Shown here: positions 1 through 10,164 of the stretch, piece after piece
Position numbering within the stretch: position 1 is the stretch's first letter
How the letters are laid out: each line of letters starts with the position of its first letter
Source: Bradyrhizobium barranii subsp. barranii
GTDB lineage: Bacteria; Pseudomonadota; Alphaproteobacteria; Rhizobiales; Xanthobacteraceae
Reading direction: 5' to 3'
NCBI RefSeq assembly: GCF_017565645.3
Contig: NZ_CP086136.1
Span: forward strand, 6,927,501 to 6,991,500
Length of the DNA: 64,000 nt
Position numbers and translations under genes: made by a program
Notes under the pieces: generated by a model
What the model was told of the DNA's origin: nothing
Databases searched by the model: none
Seen by the model: the letters and a program-made list of their open reading frames with translations, nothing else

Positions 1-165
1 CCTGGCGCCATGCTGGGCGGTCTCGCGATCGGCCTGATCGAGACGTTCTGGTCGGCCTATTTCTCGGTCGAGTACAAGGACGTCGCGGCGTTCTCGATCC
101 TGATCGTCGTGCTGATCTTCATGCCGACCGGCCTGCTTGGCCGTCCCGAAGTCGAAAAAGTCTGA
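1..165 (+). CDS. livH: Branched-chain amino-acid ABC transporter permease LivH (C-terminal end only)
   Basis: The window opens inside this gene; 54 codons remain in frame 1 and end at TGA 163-165. The visible residues form the last membrane helices of a LivH-type permease, including IGLIETFWSAYFS and the closing FMPTGLLG, which is characteristic of LivH/LivM C-termini. LivH and LivM form the inner-membrane channel of the HAAT transporter. The next gene is a LivM permease, followed by livG, livF and a binding protein, so the assignment rests on both sequence and context. The 5' end lies outside the window. Confidence 0.9.
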   Translation, partial: PGAMLGGLAIGLIETFWSAYFSVEYKDVAAFSILIVVLIFMPTGLLGRPEVEKV

Positions 166-175
166 CGGTCGCCGC

Positions 176-1491
<1,316 letters not shown>

Positions 1492-1495
<4 letters not shown>

Positions 1496-2337
1496 GCGGC
1501 GACAAGATTAGCGACAAGATTCTTGGCGTCGATCGGCTGACCATGCGCTTCGGCGGCATCGTCGCCGTGCAGGATCTTTCATTCGCTGCCGAGCGGAAGA
1601 AGATCACCGCGCTGATCGGGCCGAACGGCGCCGGCAAGACCACCGTGTTCAACTGCATCACCGGCTTCTACAAGCCGAGCGGCGGCGCCATTCGCCTCAC
1701 CCATGACGACGGCAAGGTGATTGCGCTGGAGCGGCTGAACGATTTCCGCATCGCCAAGCAGGCCAAGGTGGCGCGCACCTTCCAGAACATCCGCCTGTTT
1801 CCCGGCATGACAGCGCTGGAAAACCTGATGGTGGCGCAGCACAACGCGTTGATGCGCGCCTCCGGCTTCACCTTTCTCGGCCTCATCGGTGCGCCCGGCT
1901 ACCGCGACGCCGAAAAGCGCGCGATCGACCTCGCCACCGACTGGCTGAAGCGGGTCAATTTGCTCGACCGCGCCGACGATGCCGCCGGCAATTTCGCCTA
2001 TGGCGACCAGCGCCGGCTCGAGATTGCGCGCGCGATGTGCACCGAGCCCGCCCTGCTGTGCCTGGACGAGCCCGCCGCGGGTCTCAACGCACGCGAGAGC
2101 GCAGCCCTGAGCGAGCTCCTGCTCTCGATCCGCAACGAGCTCGGCACCTCGATCCTGCTGATCGAGCACGACATGTCGGTCGTGATGGAGATCTCCGACC
2201 ACATCGTGGTGATGGACCATGGCGTCAAGATCGCGGAAGGCTCTCCGCGCGAGATCCGCGACGATCCCAAGGTGATCGCGGCCTATCTCGGCACCGACGA
2301 GGAAGAGGCCGTGGCCGTGATGGAGAGCGGGTCGTGA
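1492..2337 (+). CDS. livG: Branched-chain amino-acid ABC transporter ATP-binding protein LivG
   Basis: One of two ATPase subunits that power amino-acid import. The 281-residue sequence shows Walker A GPNGAGKT at residues 43-50, a Q-loop in ARTFQNIRLF, a degenerate signature YGDQRRLEIARAM where the LSGGQ motif should be (as is usual for LivG), Walker B LLCLDEPAAGL and the switch histidine in LLIEHDMSVV. The LivG-type insertion between Walker A and the signature explains its length against LivF. It overlaps livM by 4 bases and livF by 4 bases (GTGA, 2334-2337). Confidence 0.93.
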
Positions 2338-3077
2338 CGTCGGCGTCCGCTCCCCTACTCTCGATCCGGGGCCTGCGCGCCGCCTACGGCAAGATCGAGG
2401 CGCTAAAGGGCGTCGATGTCGAGATCAGCGCCGGCGAGATCGTCGCGCTGATCGGCGCCAACGGCGCCGGCAAGTCGACGCTGATGATGACGATCTTCGG
2501 CAAGCCGCGCGCCCGCGCCGGCCAGATCCTGTACGAAGGCCGTGACATCACCGAGGTTCCCACCCACGAGATCGCCCATTTGCGCATCGCGCAATCGCCG
2601 GAAGGCCGCCGCATCTTCCCGCGCATGAGCGTGGCGGAAAACCTCCAGATGGGGGCGGATGCCACCGGATGCACCGACGCCGAACGCGAGGCCACGCTGC
2701 AACGCGTGTTCACGCTGTTCCCGCGCCTGAAGGAGCGCTACGCCCAGCGCGGCGGAACGCTGTCCGGCGGCGAGCAGCAGATGCTGGCAATCGGCCGCGC
2801 TCTGATGAGCCGCCCCCGCCTGCTGCTGCTCGACGAGCCCTCGCTCGGACTGGCGCCGCTGATCGCGCGCCAGATTTTCGATGCGATCCGCACCCTGAAC
2901 CGCCAGGACGGCCTGACGGTCCTGATCGTCGAGCAGAACGCCAACCATGCGCTGAAGCTCGCCCATCGCGGTTACGTCATGGTCAACGGCCTGATCACGC
3001 TGGCCGGCACCGGCGCCGAGTTGTTGCAGCGCCCCGAGATTCGCGCCGCCTACCTGGAAGGCGGCCGGCACGGCTGA
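2334..3077 (+). CDS. livF: Branched-chain amino-acid ABC transporter ATP-binding protein LivF
   Basis: This is the second ATPase of the liv importer, 247 residues. Walker A is GANGAGKS at residues 41-48, the signature is LSGGEQQMLAIGRALM, Walker B is LLLLDEPSLGL, and the switch region reads VLIVEQNANHAL, typical of LivF. The frame stays open far upstream of 2334, but homology begins only after GTG 2334, which overlaps the livG stop as GTGA; translation is therefore probably coupled. The binding-protein gene follows after 161 bases, far enough for its own promoter. Confidence 0.92.
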   Translation: MTSASAPLLSIRGLRAAYGKIEALKGVDVEISAGEIVALIGANGAGKSTLMMTIFGKPRARAGQILYEGRDITEVPTHEIAHLRIAQSPEGRRIFPRMSVAENLQMGADATGCTDAEREATLQRVFTLFPRLKERYAQRGGTLSGGEQQMLAIGRALMSRPRLLLLDEPSLGLAPLIARQIFDAIRTLNRQDGLTVLIVEQNANHALKLAHRGYVMVNGLITLAGTGAELLQRPEIRAAYLEGGRHG

Positions 3078-3238
3078 GGTTGCCCGACGGCGGAGCCCGT
3101 GCGGCCGAATGTGGCGAGATATCTCCGCCAATGCCCGTATTTTGCCGGTGACTTCTCCCGAGATTCATTCAAGAATGGCGCCGGTTTAGACCGGGCGTAC
3201 CCGGCAACTTCCACAGTCGACCACCCGCGAGGTATCTC

Positions 3239-4357
3239 ATGAAATCACTGAAGCTCATCGGTCTGGCATTCGGCGCGTCGATCGCGCTATCGAGCGCGGC
3301 TTTCGCGCAGGATGTCACCGTCGCAGTCGCAGGCCCGATGACCGGCGGAGAGTCCGCCTTCGGCCGCCAGATGAAGAACGGCGCCGAGATGGCCGTGGCT
3401 GACATCAACGCCGCCGGCGGCGTCAACGGCAAGAAGCTCGCGCTCAACGTCGAGGACGACGCCTGCGACCCGAAGCAGGCGCGCTCGATCGCCGAAAAGA
3501 TCGCCGGCGCGAAAATTCCGTTCGTGGCCGGGCACTATTGCTCGTCGTCGTCGATCCCCGCCTCCGAAGCCTATGCCGACGGCAACGTGCTCCAGATTAC
3601 CCCCGCCTCGACCAATCCGAAGTTCACCGATAGCGGACTCTGGAACGTGGCGCGCGTCTGCGGCCGTGACGACCAGCAGGGCCTGGTCGCGGCGCAGTAC
3701 ATCGCCAAGAACTACAAGGGCAAGAACATCGCGATCCTCAACGACAAGACCACCTACGGCAAGGGTCTCGCCGACGAGACAAAGAAGGCGCTCAACAAGG
3801 CCGGCATCACCGAGAAGATGTACGAGTCCTACAACAAGGGCGACAAGGACTTCAACGCGATCGTCTCGCGCCTGAAGCGCGACAACATCGACCTCGTCTA
3901 TGTCGGCGGCTATCATCAGGAGAGCGGCCTGATCCTGCGCCAGATGCGTGACCAGGGCCTCAAGACGATCCTGATGGCCGGCGACGCGCTCGCCGACAAG
4001 GAGTACGCCTCCATCACCGGTCCGGCCGGCGAAGGCACGCTGTTCACCTTCGGCCCGGATCCGCGCAACAAGCCGACCGCGAAGAAGATCGTCGACGCCT
4101 TCAAGGCCAAGAACATCGACCCCGAGGGCTATACGCTCTACACCTATGCGGCGATGCAGGTCTGGTCGCAGGCGGCAAAGAAGGCCGGCACCACGGACGC
4201 CAAGAAGGTCATGGCGGCGATCAAGGCCGGCAAGTGGGACACCGTGATCGGCCCGATCGAGTATGACGCCAAGGGCGACATCAAGCAGCTCGACTATGTC
4301 GTCTACAAATGGGACGCCAAGGGCGGCTACGCCGAGATCAAGGGCAACGGCACCTAA
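3239..4357 (+). CDS. Branched-chain amino-acid ABC transporter periplasmic binding protein (LivK/LivJ type)
   Basis: A 372-residue periplasmic binding protein that delivers substrate to the LivHMGF complex. Residues 1-23 are a Sec signal peptide ending SSAAFA, followed by QDVTVAVAGPMTGGESAFG, the start of a Peripla_BP_6 type I fold. The stretch VAGHYCSSSSIPASEAYA matches the ligand-binding SxxxxPAS region of LivJ/LivK proteins. The gene lies last in the liv cluster and is followed by a strong terminator at 4392-4420. The exact amino acid bound cannot be read from sequence; many rhizobial homologues have broad specificity. Confidence 0.9.
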   Translation: MKSLKLIGLAFGASIALSSAAFAQDVTVAVAGPMTGGESAFGRQMKNGAEMAVADINAAGGVNGKKLALNVEDDACDPKQARSIAEKIAGAKIPFVAGHYCSSSSIPASEAYADGNVLQITPASTNPKFTDSGLWNVARVCGRDDQQGLVAAQYIAKNYKGKNIAILNDKTTYGKGLADETKKALNKAGITEKMYESYNKGDKDFNAIVSRLKRDNIDLVYVGGYHQESGLILRQMRDQGLKTILMAGDALADKEYASITGPAGEGTLFTFGPDPRNKPTAKKIVDAFKAKNIDPEGYTLYTYAAMQVWSQAAKKAGTTDAKKVMAAIKAGKWDTVIGPIEYDAKGDIKQLDYVVYKWDAKGGYAEIKGNGT

Positions 4358-4391
4358 GACAGGATGCCTGACCTTTTAACCGGATCAATCC

Positions 4392-4420
4392 AACGCCCCG
4401 GTTCGCCGGGGCGTTTTCTT
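4392..4420 (+). terminator. Rho-independent terminator of the liv cluster
   Basis: A perfect 10-bp stem (4392-4401 with 4406-4415) closed by a UUCG tetraloop is followed by TTTTCTTT. It sits 34 bases after the binding-protein stop and before the convergent receiver gene. Confidence 0.88.
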
Positions 4421-4431
4421 TCGCCGTGCGG

Positions 4432-4818
4432 TCACACGGCTGCGGAGAGCTCGCCGCCCGCCGCGGCCTGGGCCTTGTGGAGCGCTTGCAGGAGATCGTT
4501 CGGCCGAAATGGCTTTTGCAGACATACCACGTCGGCCAGACCAGGCGCCTCGCCCATGAAATCCAGCGCGGTCATGCCGGAGACCGCGACAATCGGGAAC
4601 CCGGGAACTCGCTCGCGAATGGCCGCCATGACGTCGACGCCGCTGGTGTCGGCCAGGAAAATATCGACGATCGCGGCATCGAAAGCGCCCTCGCTGAAGG
4701 CTTTCAGGCCCGCTGCGCCGCTCTCGGCTTCGACGACGTCAAAGCGGTTGACCCGAAGCACGATCGCGACCATCGCGCGGACCTCCTTCTGGTCGTCGAC
4801 AACGAGAACACGGCGCAT
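4432..4818 (-). CDS. Single-domain response regulator (receiver protein)
   Basis: A 128-residue stand-alone CheY-like receiver without an output domain. The acidic pocket is D8/D9, the phospho-acceptor is D52 in AAIVDIFLADTSG, the switch residue is S80 and the conserved lysine is K102 in LQKPFRP. Such proteins in rhizobia usually shuttle phosphoryl groups or act by protein contact. The hybrid histidine kinase starting near 5086 is divergently transcribed from this gene across about 270 bases, so the two are candidate partners; that link is an inference from position only. There is no DNA-binding region. Confidence 0.9.
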   Translation of the reverse strand: MRRVLVVDDQKEVRAMVAIVLRVNRFDVVEAESGAAGLKAFSEGAFDAAIVDIFLADTSGVDVMAAIRERVPGFPIVAVSGMTALDFMGEAPGLADVVCLQKPFRPNDLLQALHKAQAAAGGELSAAV

Positions 4819-5062
4819 GGGAACAACTCCCGGATACGTATCATTATTTGGTTCAATTCACCGCAAGTGCCCGGCAAGGCAGTATGGGTCTGTCCCGGTA
4901 AATCACCTCTTACCAGCTACCTGTTCCAAGTCCCACCCCAAGTTAAATAAGCTGTAACCTTCGGTTGAGTCGCATGCGCTTTCTGTCAGGATGCGCGCCC
5001 GGAGCGGGCTACCATGCGGGTAGCGGCTTCCCGGCCGGAAGAGATTGACGTAGGAGGTCATC

Positions 5063-5092
5063 ATGCCGGCTTACGAGAGATCGACGTGCTAG
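5063..5092 (+). other. Nine-codon reading frame with ideal Shine-Dalgarno ahead of the hybrid kinase
   Basis: AGGAGG at 5052-5057 lies 5 bases before ATG 5063, the best ribosome site in this interval. The frame reads MPAYERSTC and stops at TAG 5090-5092, overlapping the candidate GTG start (5086) of the kinase in another frame. One extra base between the two would fuse this start directly to the kinase. It is therefore either a coupled leader peptide or the true kinase start with a one-base deletion. Confidence 0.45.
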
Positions 5093-7866
5093 CGCCTAAC
5101 GACCGAAGCACATTCCTGTCGACCTTGCCGGCTACGCGAAGCGATCGCAGGGCTGCGTTGGCGATCGTCGGCATCTCCGCGATCCTGTTCGCACTGGCGG
5201 TACCGTTTGCGGGCTTGCCGCTCGCGCAGGTGCCGGCCTTCGTGGCGAGCTACCAGTCGGCGCTCGCGGTCAGCGACATCATCACCGCCGTTTTGCTGCT
5301 GTCGCAGTTCGCCGTGCTGCGCAGCCGCGCGCTGCTGCTGCTGTCGATCGGCTATATGTTCACGGCGGGCGCCGCGGTGACCCACGCCCTCACCTTCCCC
5401 GGGCTGTTCGCCCCGGCCGGATTGTTCGGTGCAGGCCCGCAGACCACCGTCTGGCTCTACATGATCTGGCACGCCGGTTTCCCGCTGTTCGTGCTGGCCT
5501 ATGCCTGGCTCAAGGACGGCAACGGCGGCAACAGGGTTGCGGGCGCGACGGCTCCCGCGATCGCACTTTCCGTCGCCGGCGTGTTCGTCGCGTTGACCGT
5601 CTTCGCCTGGCTGGTGACTGCGCAGCACGGCCTGCTACCGGTCCTGCTCAAGGACGGCCACTACACCCCCACCATGATCGGCGTGGTGTCGTTCCTGTGG
5701 TCCCTGAGCTTCGCGGCGCTGGTCACGCTGTGGTTTCGCAAGCCGCACACGGTGATCGACGTCTGGCTCATGGTCACGATGTGCGCCTGGCTGTTCGACA
5801 TCGCGCTGTCGGCGATCGTCAACGTCGCGCGTTTCGACCTCGGTTTCTATGCCGGCCGTCTCTACGGCCTCTTTGCGTCGAGTTTCGTGCTCGCGGTGCT
5901 GCTCATCGAGAACGTGCGGCTCCAGGCCAACACGGCAGGCATGGTCGGCGCGCTGCAGCGGCAGTCGAGCTCGGAGCGGAACTATTATGCCGAGCGCGAG
6001 CGGCTGTTCAGCGCCGTCGTCGAGTCCTCCAACGACGCCATCATCACGAAGTCGCTCGACGGCACCATCACGTCCTGGAACAAGGCGGCAGAGCACGTCT
6101 TCGGCTACTCCGCCAGCGAGGCGATCGGCCGCCAGGTCGATATCATCATGCCCGAGGGGCAGCGCGAGGAAGTCGCCGAAATGCTGGCCCGCACCCGCAA
6201 CGGCGAGGTCATCGACCAGCACGAGACCGTGCGGCTGCACAAGAGTGGCCAGCCGATCGACGTCCTGCTGAGCCAGGTCCCGCTGCGATCGACCGACGGC
6301 AAGATCATCGGCGCCTCCAAGGTCGCTCGCGACATCACCGAGCGGAAGCGGGCGGAATCCGCCCTCAACCGCGAGATCGAGGAGCGCCAGCGCATCTTCG
6401 AGACCTCGCAGGACCTGATCCTCGTGACGGACGGTTACGGCAATTTCATCCAGATCAGCCCGAGCGTGAAGGACATCCTCGGGTACAAGCCGGAGGACAT
6501 GATCGGGCACAGCGCCATCGAGTTCATTCACCCCGATGACCTCGACAACACCCGCAACGAGATGCGCGCGGCGCGGCGTGGCGCGGTCAAGCGCAGCTTC
6601 GAGGCGCGCTACTACCACTACGATGGTCACGAGGTGACGCTGAACTGGATGGGCACCTGGTCGGAACCGGTGAAGCGCCATTTCTTCATCGGCCGCGACC
6701 TCACCGAGAAGCAGGCCGCAGAGGCCCAGCTCAGGCAGGTCCAGAAAATGGACTCCATCGGCCAGCTGACCGGCGGCGTCGCCCACGATTTCAACAACGT
6801 GCTGACTGTCATCACCGGCACGATCGGCATCCTCGCGGATGCGGTGGCCGACCGTCCCGAGCTCGCCGCCATCACCAAGCTGATCGACGACGCCGCCGAA
6901 CGCGGCGCGCAACTGACCAAGCACCTGCTCGCCTTTGCCCGCAAGCAGCCGCTCCAGCCGCGCGAGATCGACGTCAATGCGCTGGCGCTCGAGGCCGCCA
7001 AGCTGCTGCACCCGACCCTCGGCGAGCAGATCACCATCATGCCGCAGCTCACCGGGGATGCCTGGCCGGCGCTGGTCGACCCGGGCCAGCTTTCCACCGC
7101 GATCCTCAACCTCGCGCTGAACGCGCGCGACGCCATGCCGGACGGCGGCACATTGGTGCTGGAGACCCGCAACATCTTCCTCGACGACGGCTATGCCAGC
7201 ATGAATCCCGACGTCGTCGCCGGCAGCTACGTGATGATCGCGGTCAGCGACACCGGCACCGGCATTCCACCGGACCTGATGGAGCGGGTGTTCGACCCGT
7301 TCTTCACCACCAAGGAGGTCGGCAAGGGCACCGGGCTCGGGCTCAGCATGGTGTTCGGCTTCGTCAAGCAGTCCGGCGGCCACATCAAGATCTACAGCGA
7401 GGAAGGCCACGGCACGAGCGTGAAGATCTACCTGCCGCGCTCGAGCGGCGTGCAGGAGAGCGAGTACGAGTCGCTCCAGAACGTGCCCATCGCCGGCGGC
7501 GACGAGAAGATCCTGATCGTCGAGGACGACGCGCTGGTGCGCCAATATGTCGTGACCCAGATCAAGAGCCTCGGCTATGCCGCGCTCGAAGCCGCCAACG
7601 CGGCCGAAGCCCTCACCATCATCGATGCCGACAAGGGCATCGACCTGCTCTTCACCGACATCATCATGCCGGGCCACATGAACGGCCGCCAGCTCGCGGA
7701 CGAGGCGGTGCGGCGGCGTCCCGACCTGAAGACGCTGTTCACCTCGGGCTACACCGAGAACGCCATCGTCCATCACGGCCGGCTCGATTCCGGCGTGCTG
7801 CTGCTGGCCAAGCCCTACCGCAAATCCGAGCTTGCCAAGATGCTCAGGACCGCGCTGGCGAGTTGA
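5086..7866 (+). CDS. Hybrid sensor histidine kinase: MASE4-PAS-PAS-HisKA-HATPase-REC
   Basis: A membrane hybrid kinase of 926 residues from GTG 5086. Residues about 15-260 are a multi-helix MASE4-type sensor (FLSTLPATRSDRRAALAIV at the front, VTHALTFPGLF and LYMIWHAGFPLFVLAYA inside). Two PAS domains follow (about 290-400, ending ARDITERKRA, and 420-530). The dimerisation box GGVAHDFNNVLTVITG carries H567, then the ATPase N/G boxes (FTTKEVGKGTGLGLSM) and a C-terminal receiver with D858 in LLFTDIIMPG. The ligand of the sensor is unknown. An upstream ATG at 5014 is in frame but lacks family resemblance; the strong Shine-Dalgarno at 5052 points to ATG 5063, which is out of frame by one base. The start is thus uncertain. 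Confidence 0.9.
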   Translation: MLAPNDRSTFLSTLPATRSDRRAALAIVGISAILFALAVPFAGLPLAQVPAFVASYQSALAVSDIITAVLLLSQFAVLRSRALLLLSIGYMFTAGAAVTHALTFPGLFAPAGLFGAGPQTTVWLYMIWHAGFPLFVLAYAWLKDGNGGNRVAGATAPAIALSVAGVFVALTVFAWLVTAQHGLLPVLLKDGHYTPTMIGVVSFLWSLSFAALVTLWFRKPHTVIDVWLMVTMCAWLFDIALSAIVNVARFDLGFYAGRLYGLFASSFVLAVLLIENVRLQANTAGMVGALQRQSSSERNYYAERERLFSAVVESSNDAIITKSLDGTITSWNKAAEHVFGYSASEAIGRQVDIIMPEGQREEVAEMLARTRNGEVIDQHETVRLHKSGQPIDVLLSQVPLRSTDGKIIGASKVARDITERKRAESALNREIEERQRIFETSQDLILVTDGYGNFIQISPSVKDILGYKPEDMIGHSAIEFIHPDDLDNTRNEMRAARRGAVKRSFEARYYHYDGHEVTLNWMGTWSEPVKRHFFIGRDLTEKQAAEAQLRQVQKMDSIGQLTGGVAHDFNNVLTVITGTIGILADAVADRPELAAITKLIDDAAERGAQLTKHLLAFARKQPLQPREIDVNALALEAAKLLHPTLGEQITIMPQLTGDAWPALVDPGQLSTAILNLALNARDAMPDGGTLVLETRNIFLDDGYASMNPDVVAGSYVMIAVSDTGTGIPPDLMERVFDPFFTTKEVGKGTGLGLSMVFGFVKQSGGHIKIYSEEGHGTSVKIYLPRSSGVQESEYESLQNVPIAGGDEKILIVEDDALVRQYVVTQIKSLGYAALEAANAAEALTIIDADKGIDLLFTDIIMPGHMNGRQLADEAVRRRPDLKTLFTSGYTENAIVHHGRLDSGVLLLAKPYRKSELAKMLRTALAS

Positions 7867-7893
7867 GCGCGCGGCATCGGTGCGCTATCGCTG

Positions 7894-8919
7894 ATGCCTG
7901 AAGCGCATGGAGTGCCGGCCTTGAAAAACCTGCTTACCGATATCGCCGGCGTCCGCGTCGGCCATGCCGAGGATGCGAAAGTCGCCTCCGGCACGACAGC
8001 GATCATCTTCGATGCCCCGGCGGTCGCGGCGATCGACGTGCGCGGCGGCGGGCCCGGCACGCGCGAGGATGCGCTGCTCGATCTTGCCAGCACGGTCGAG
8101 CGCGTCGATGCGATTGCGCTGTCCGGCGGCTCCGCCTTTGGCATCGAGACCGGCGGCGGCGTCCAGGCCTGGCTTGCCGAACAGGGCCGCGGCTTCCGGA
8201 TTCGCGAGGCGGTGATCCCGATCGTGCCGGGCGCCATCGTGTTCGACCTGCTCAACGGCGGCGACAAGGCCTGGGGCCGCTTCGCGCCCTATCGCGATCT
8301 CGGTTACGCGGCAGCTGTGGCCGCGGGCCACGACTTCGCGCTGGGCAGCGTCGGCGCAGGCCTCGGCTGTACCACCGCGACCTTCAAGGGCGGGCTCGGC
8401 TCGGCTTCAGCGGTCCTGCCCAACGGCATCAAGGTGGCCGCCATCATGGTCGTCAACGCGGTCGGCAGCGCAACCGTCGGCGAGGGACCGTGGTTCTGGG
8501 CGGCGCCGTTCGAGGAGAACGGCGAGTTCGGCGGGCGCGGCCTGCCATCCAAATTCACGCCTGACATGCTGGCGATGCGCATCAAGGGCGGCCCGGCCGC
8601 GAGCGCGCGCGAGAACACCACGATCGGCCTCGTCGTCACCGATGCGACGCTGACCAAGGCCCAGGCCAAGCGGCTTGCGATGATCGCGCACACCGGATTT
8701 GCCCGCGCCATCTATCCCGTGCATGCCCCGACCGACGGCGACGTGCTGTTTGCGGCTGCGACCTGTGAGAAGCCGATCGAGCCGCTGGTCGGCCTCACCG
8801 AGCTCGGCACGGTCGCCGCCAACGTGGTCGCGCGCGCGATCGCGCGCGGCGTGTACAGCGCGACGGCGCTGCCGTTTGCGGGAGCATTACCGGCGTGGAA
8901 GGACCGCTTCGGCGCGTAA
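7894..8919 (+). CDS. P1 (DmpA/NylC) family self-cleaving N-terminal nucleophile hydrolase
   Basis: A 341-residue enzyme of the DmpA/NylC/BapA group, which are aminopeptidases or amide hydrolases matured by autocleavage. The N-terminal half has the family motifs GVRVGHAED, DVRGGGPGTRE and ALSGGSAFGIETGGG; GLGCTTATFKGGLGSAS follows. In NylC the chain is cut between Asn and Thr and the new N-terminal Thr is the nucleophile; here the matching site is N241-T242 in RENTTIGLVVTDATL. It follows the kinase by 27 bases on the same strand and could be read from the same transcript. Natural substrate is not evident. Confidence 0.88.
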   Translation: MPEAHGVPALKNLLTDIAGVRVGHAEDAKVASGTTAIIFDAPAVAAIDVRGGGPGTREDALLDLASTVERVDAIALSGGSAFGIETGGGVQAWLAEQGRGFRIREAVIPIVPGAIVFDLLNGGDKAWGRFAPYRDLGYAAAVAAGHDFALGSVGAGLGCTTATFKGGLGSASAVLPNGIKVAAIMVVNAVGSATVGEGPWFWAAPFEENGEFGGRGLPSKFTPDMLAMRIKGGPAASARENTTIGLVVTDATLTKAQAKRLAMIAHTGFARAIYPVHAPTDGDVLFAAATCEKPIEPLVGLTELGTVAANVVARAIARGVYSATALPFAGALPAWKDRFGA

Positions 8920-8949
8920 GCGGCACGCGCCTCTCACCGTATATCGCGC

Positions 8950-9121
8950 GTCATCGGCCGGCGAAGACCGGGCGATCCAGTATCCCAGAGACAGTTGTGA
9001 TTGAACCGAGAAGCCGCGGCGTACTGGATGCCCCGGTCCCGGCTCCGCCAAGGCTACGCCGGGGCCACAAGGGTGCTCGGCCGCCGAAGCTTTAGCGAAG
9101 GCGGCAAGCCGGGGCATGACA
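8950..9121. repeat. Intergenic palindromic repeat
   Basis: The intergenic stretch between two convergent genes is built from nested inverted repeats: ATCCAGTAT (8975-8983) pairs with GTACTGGAT (9022-9030), and GCCCCGG (9031-9037) pairs with CCGGGGC (9111-9117). The style matches dispersed repeats in Bradyrhizobium intergenic regions. No open frame of note lies inside. Confidence 0.55.
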
Positions 9122-9132
9122 GCGAGTGGGCG

Positions 9133-9912
9133 TCAGACGCTCATCGACATCGACGAGCCGGCGGTCGCTGAGGCGCCTTGGCCCTGCCCGCCTTGCCGCT
9201 GCATCAACTGCGCGAACAGATCGTAGGCCGAATTGCGAGAGGAGCTGGAGGCGCCCGGGACGGTCGTCGACATCTTGAAGCCGTCGGCATAGGTGACGGT
9301 GGTGGTGGTCGAGCCGTCCGCAGCGGTCGTCGTGGTCGAGGTCGACCCGCCGCTCGACTTCGAGGCGGAATCCGATCCATCGCCGGAGCCGCTGGCACCG
9401 TGGGCATGGCCGTGATGGCCGCTCTTCAGCGCCTTCGACATCTCATCCAGGCTGACGCTGCCGTCGGAATTCGTATCCATCTTCGAGAACACGTCGTCGG
9501 CCTGCGCGAGGTTGGTGCCGCCGGCCCCGAGCGCGTTCTCGAATTCGGACTTGGTGATCTTGCCGTCGCCGTCCCCGTCGATCTGCGAGAACAGGTCCTT
9601 CAGCGCGGCGTCGCGGCTCGTCGAGGTCGAAGACGTCGAGCTCGAGCTGGCCGTGCTGCCGGTGCCGCTGGACGACTGGTTCTGCGCGGCGAACAGCGCG
9701 TTCATCGTCTCCGGCGAGATTTGCGGCGTTTTGCCCGCGTTGACCGACGAGGTCGCGCCGCTGGTCGTGCTGCTGCCGCTGTCGATCGCGAACGGATTGA
9801 TCGGCGCGTTCTGCGAAGACCCCGTCTTCTGGGTCGAGGAGGACGATTTCGAGTTCGTCAGCGACTGGATCGCGTCGAGCGCGCTCGATACGGCACCAAG
9901 GGCAAACAACAT
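9133..9912 (-). CDS. EF-hand domain protein, Ser/Thr/Gly-rich
   Basis: A 259-residue protein with two canonical EF-hand loops at residues about 112-123 (DGDGDGKITKSE) and 146-157 (DTNSDGSVSLDE), so it should bind Ca2+. The flanks are low-complexity: Ser/Thr/Gln-rich at 20-100, a His/Gly cluster at 165-175 and a Ser/Thr stretch at 180-210. No clear signal peptide is seen, though the N-terminus MLFALGAVSSALDAI is hydrophobic. ATG 9912 was chosen because GGAG lies 8 bases upstream; an ATG at 9948 has no such site. Function unknown; related proteins are widespread in Bradyrhizobium. Confidence 0.85.
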   Translation of the reverse strand: MLFALGAVSSALDAIQSLTNSKSSSSTQKTGSSQNAPINPFAIDSGSSTTSGATSSVNAGKTPQISPETMNALFAAQNQSSSGTGSTASSSSTSSTSTSRDAALKDLFSQIDGDGDGKITKSEFENALGAGGTNLAQADDVFSKMDTNSDGSVSLDEMSKALKSGHHGHAHGASGSGDGSDSASKSSGGSTSTTTTAADGSTTTTVTYADGFKMSTTVPGASSSSRNSAYDLFAQLMQRQGGQGQGASATAGSSMSMSV

Positions 9913-10164
9913 TGCACAACTCCAACCGATGCGGCACGCCGCAGCCAATGTTCTGGCGGTGATGTCAGCAAGCGTCGTGCCAGCGCAAAAAGCTCAATGA
10001 AATCCGCCTTCGCGACGCCTGGCGCGGCTCCGGAACACCGGCAATTCATGCCGGTCGCGGCAGAAATTTCCGCCCACAGGAAGCACGCCACCCCTGCATT
10101 GCCCGGCTGAGAGGCCCATGTTAGGCGAGCATCATCTTTCACGGCCGCCACGGGACACCGCGCC

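Noticed and set aside
5635..7776. A 713-codon minus-strand frame opposite the hybrid kinase
   Set aside because: It has no domain and runs antisense to a well-supported kinase; composition is typical of a shadow frame.
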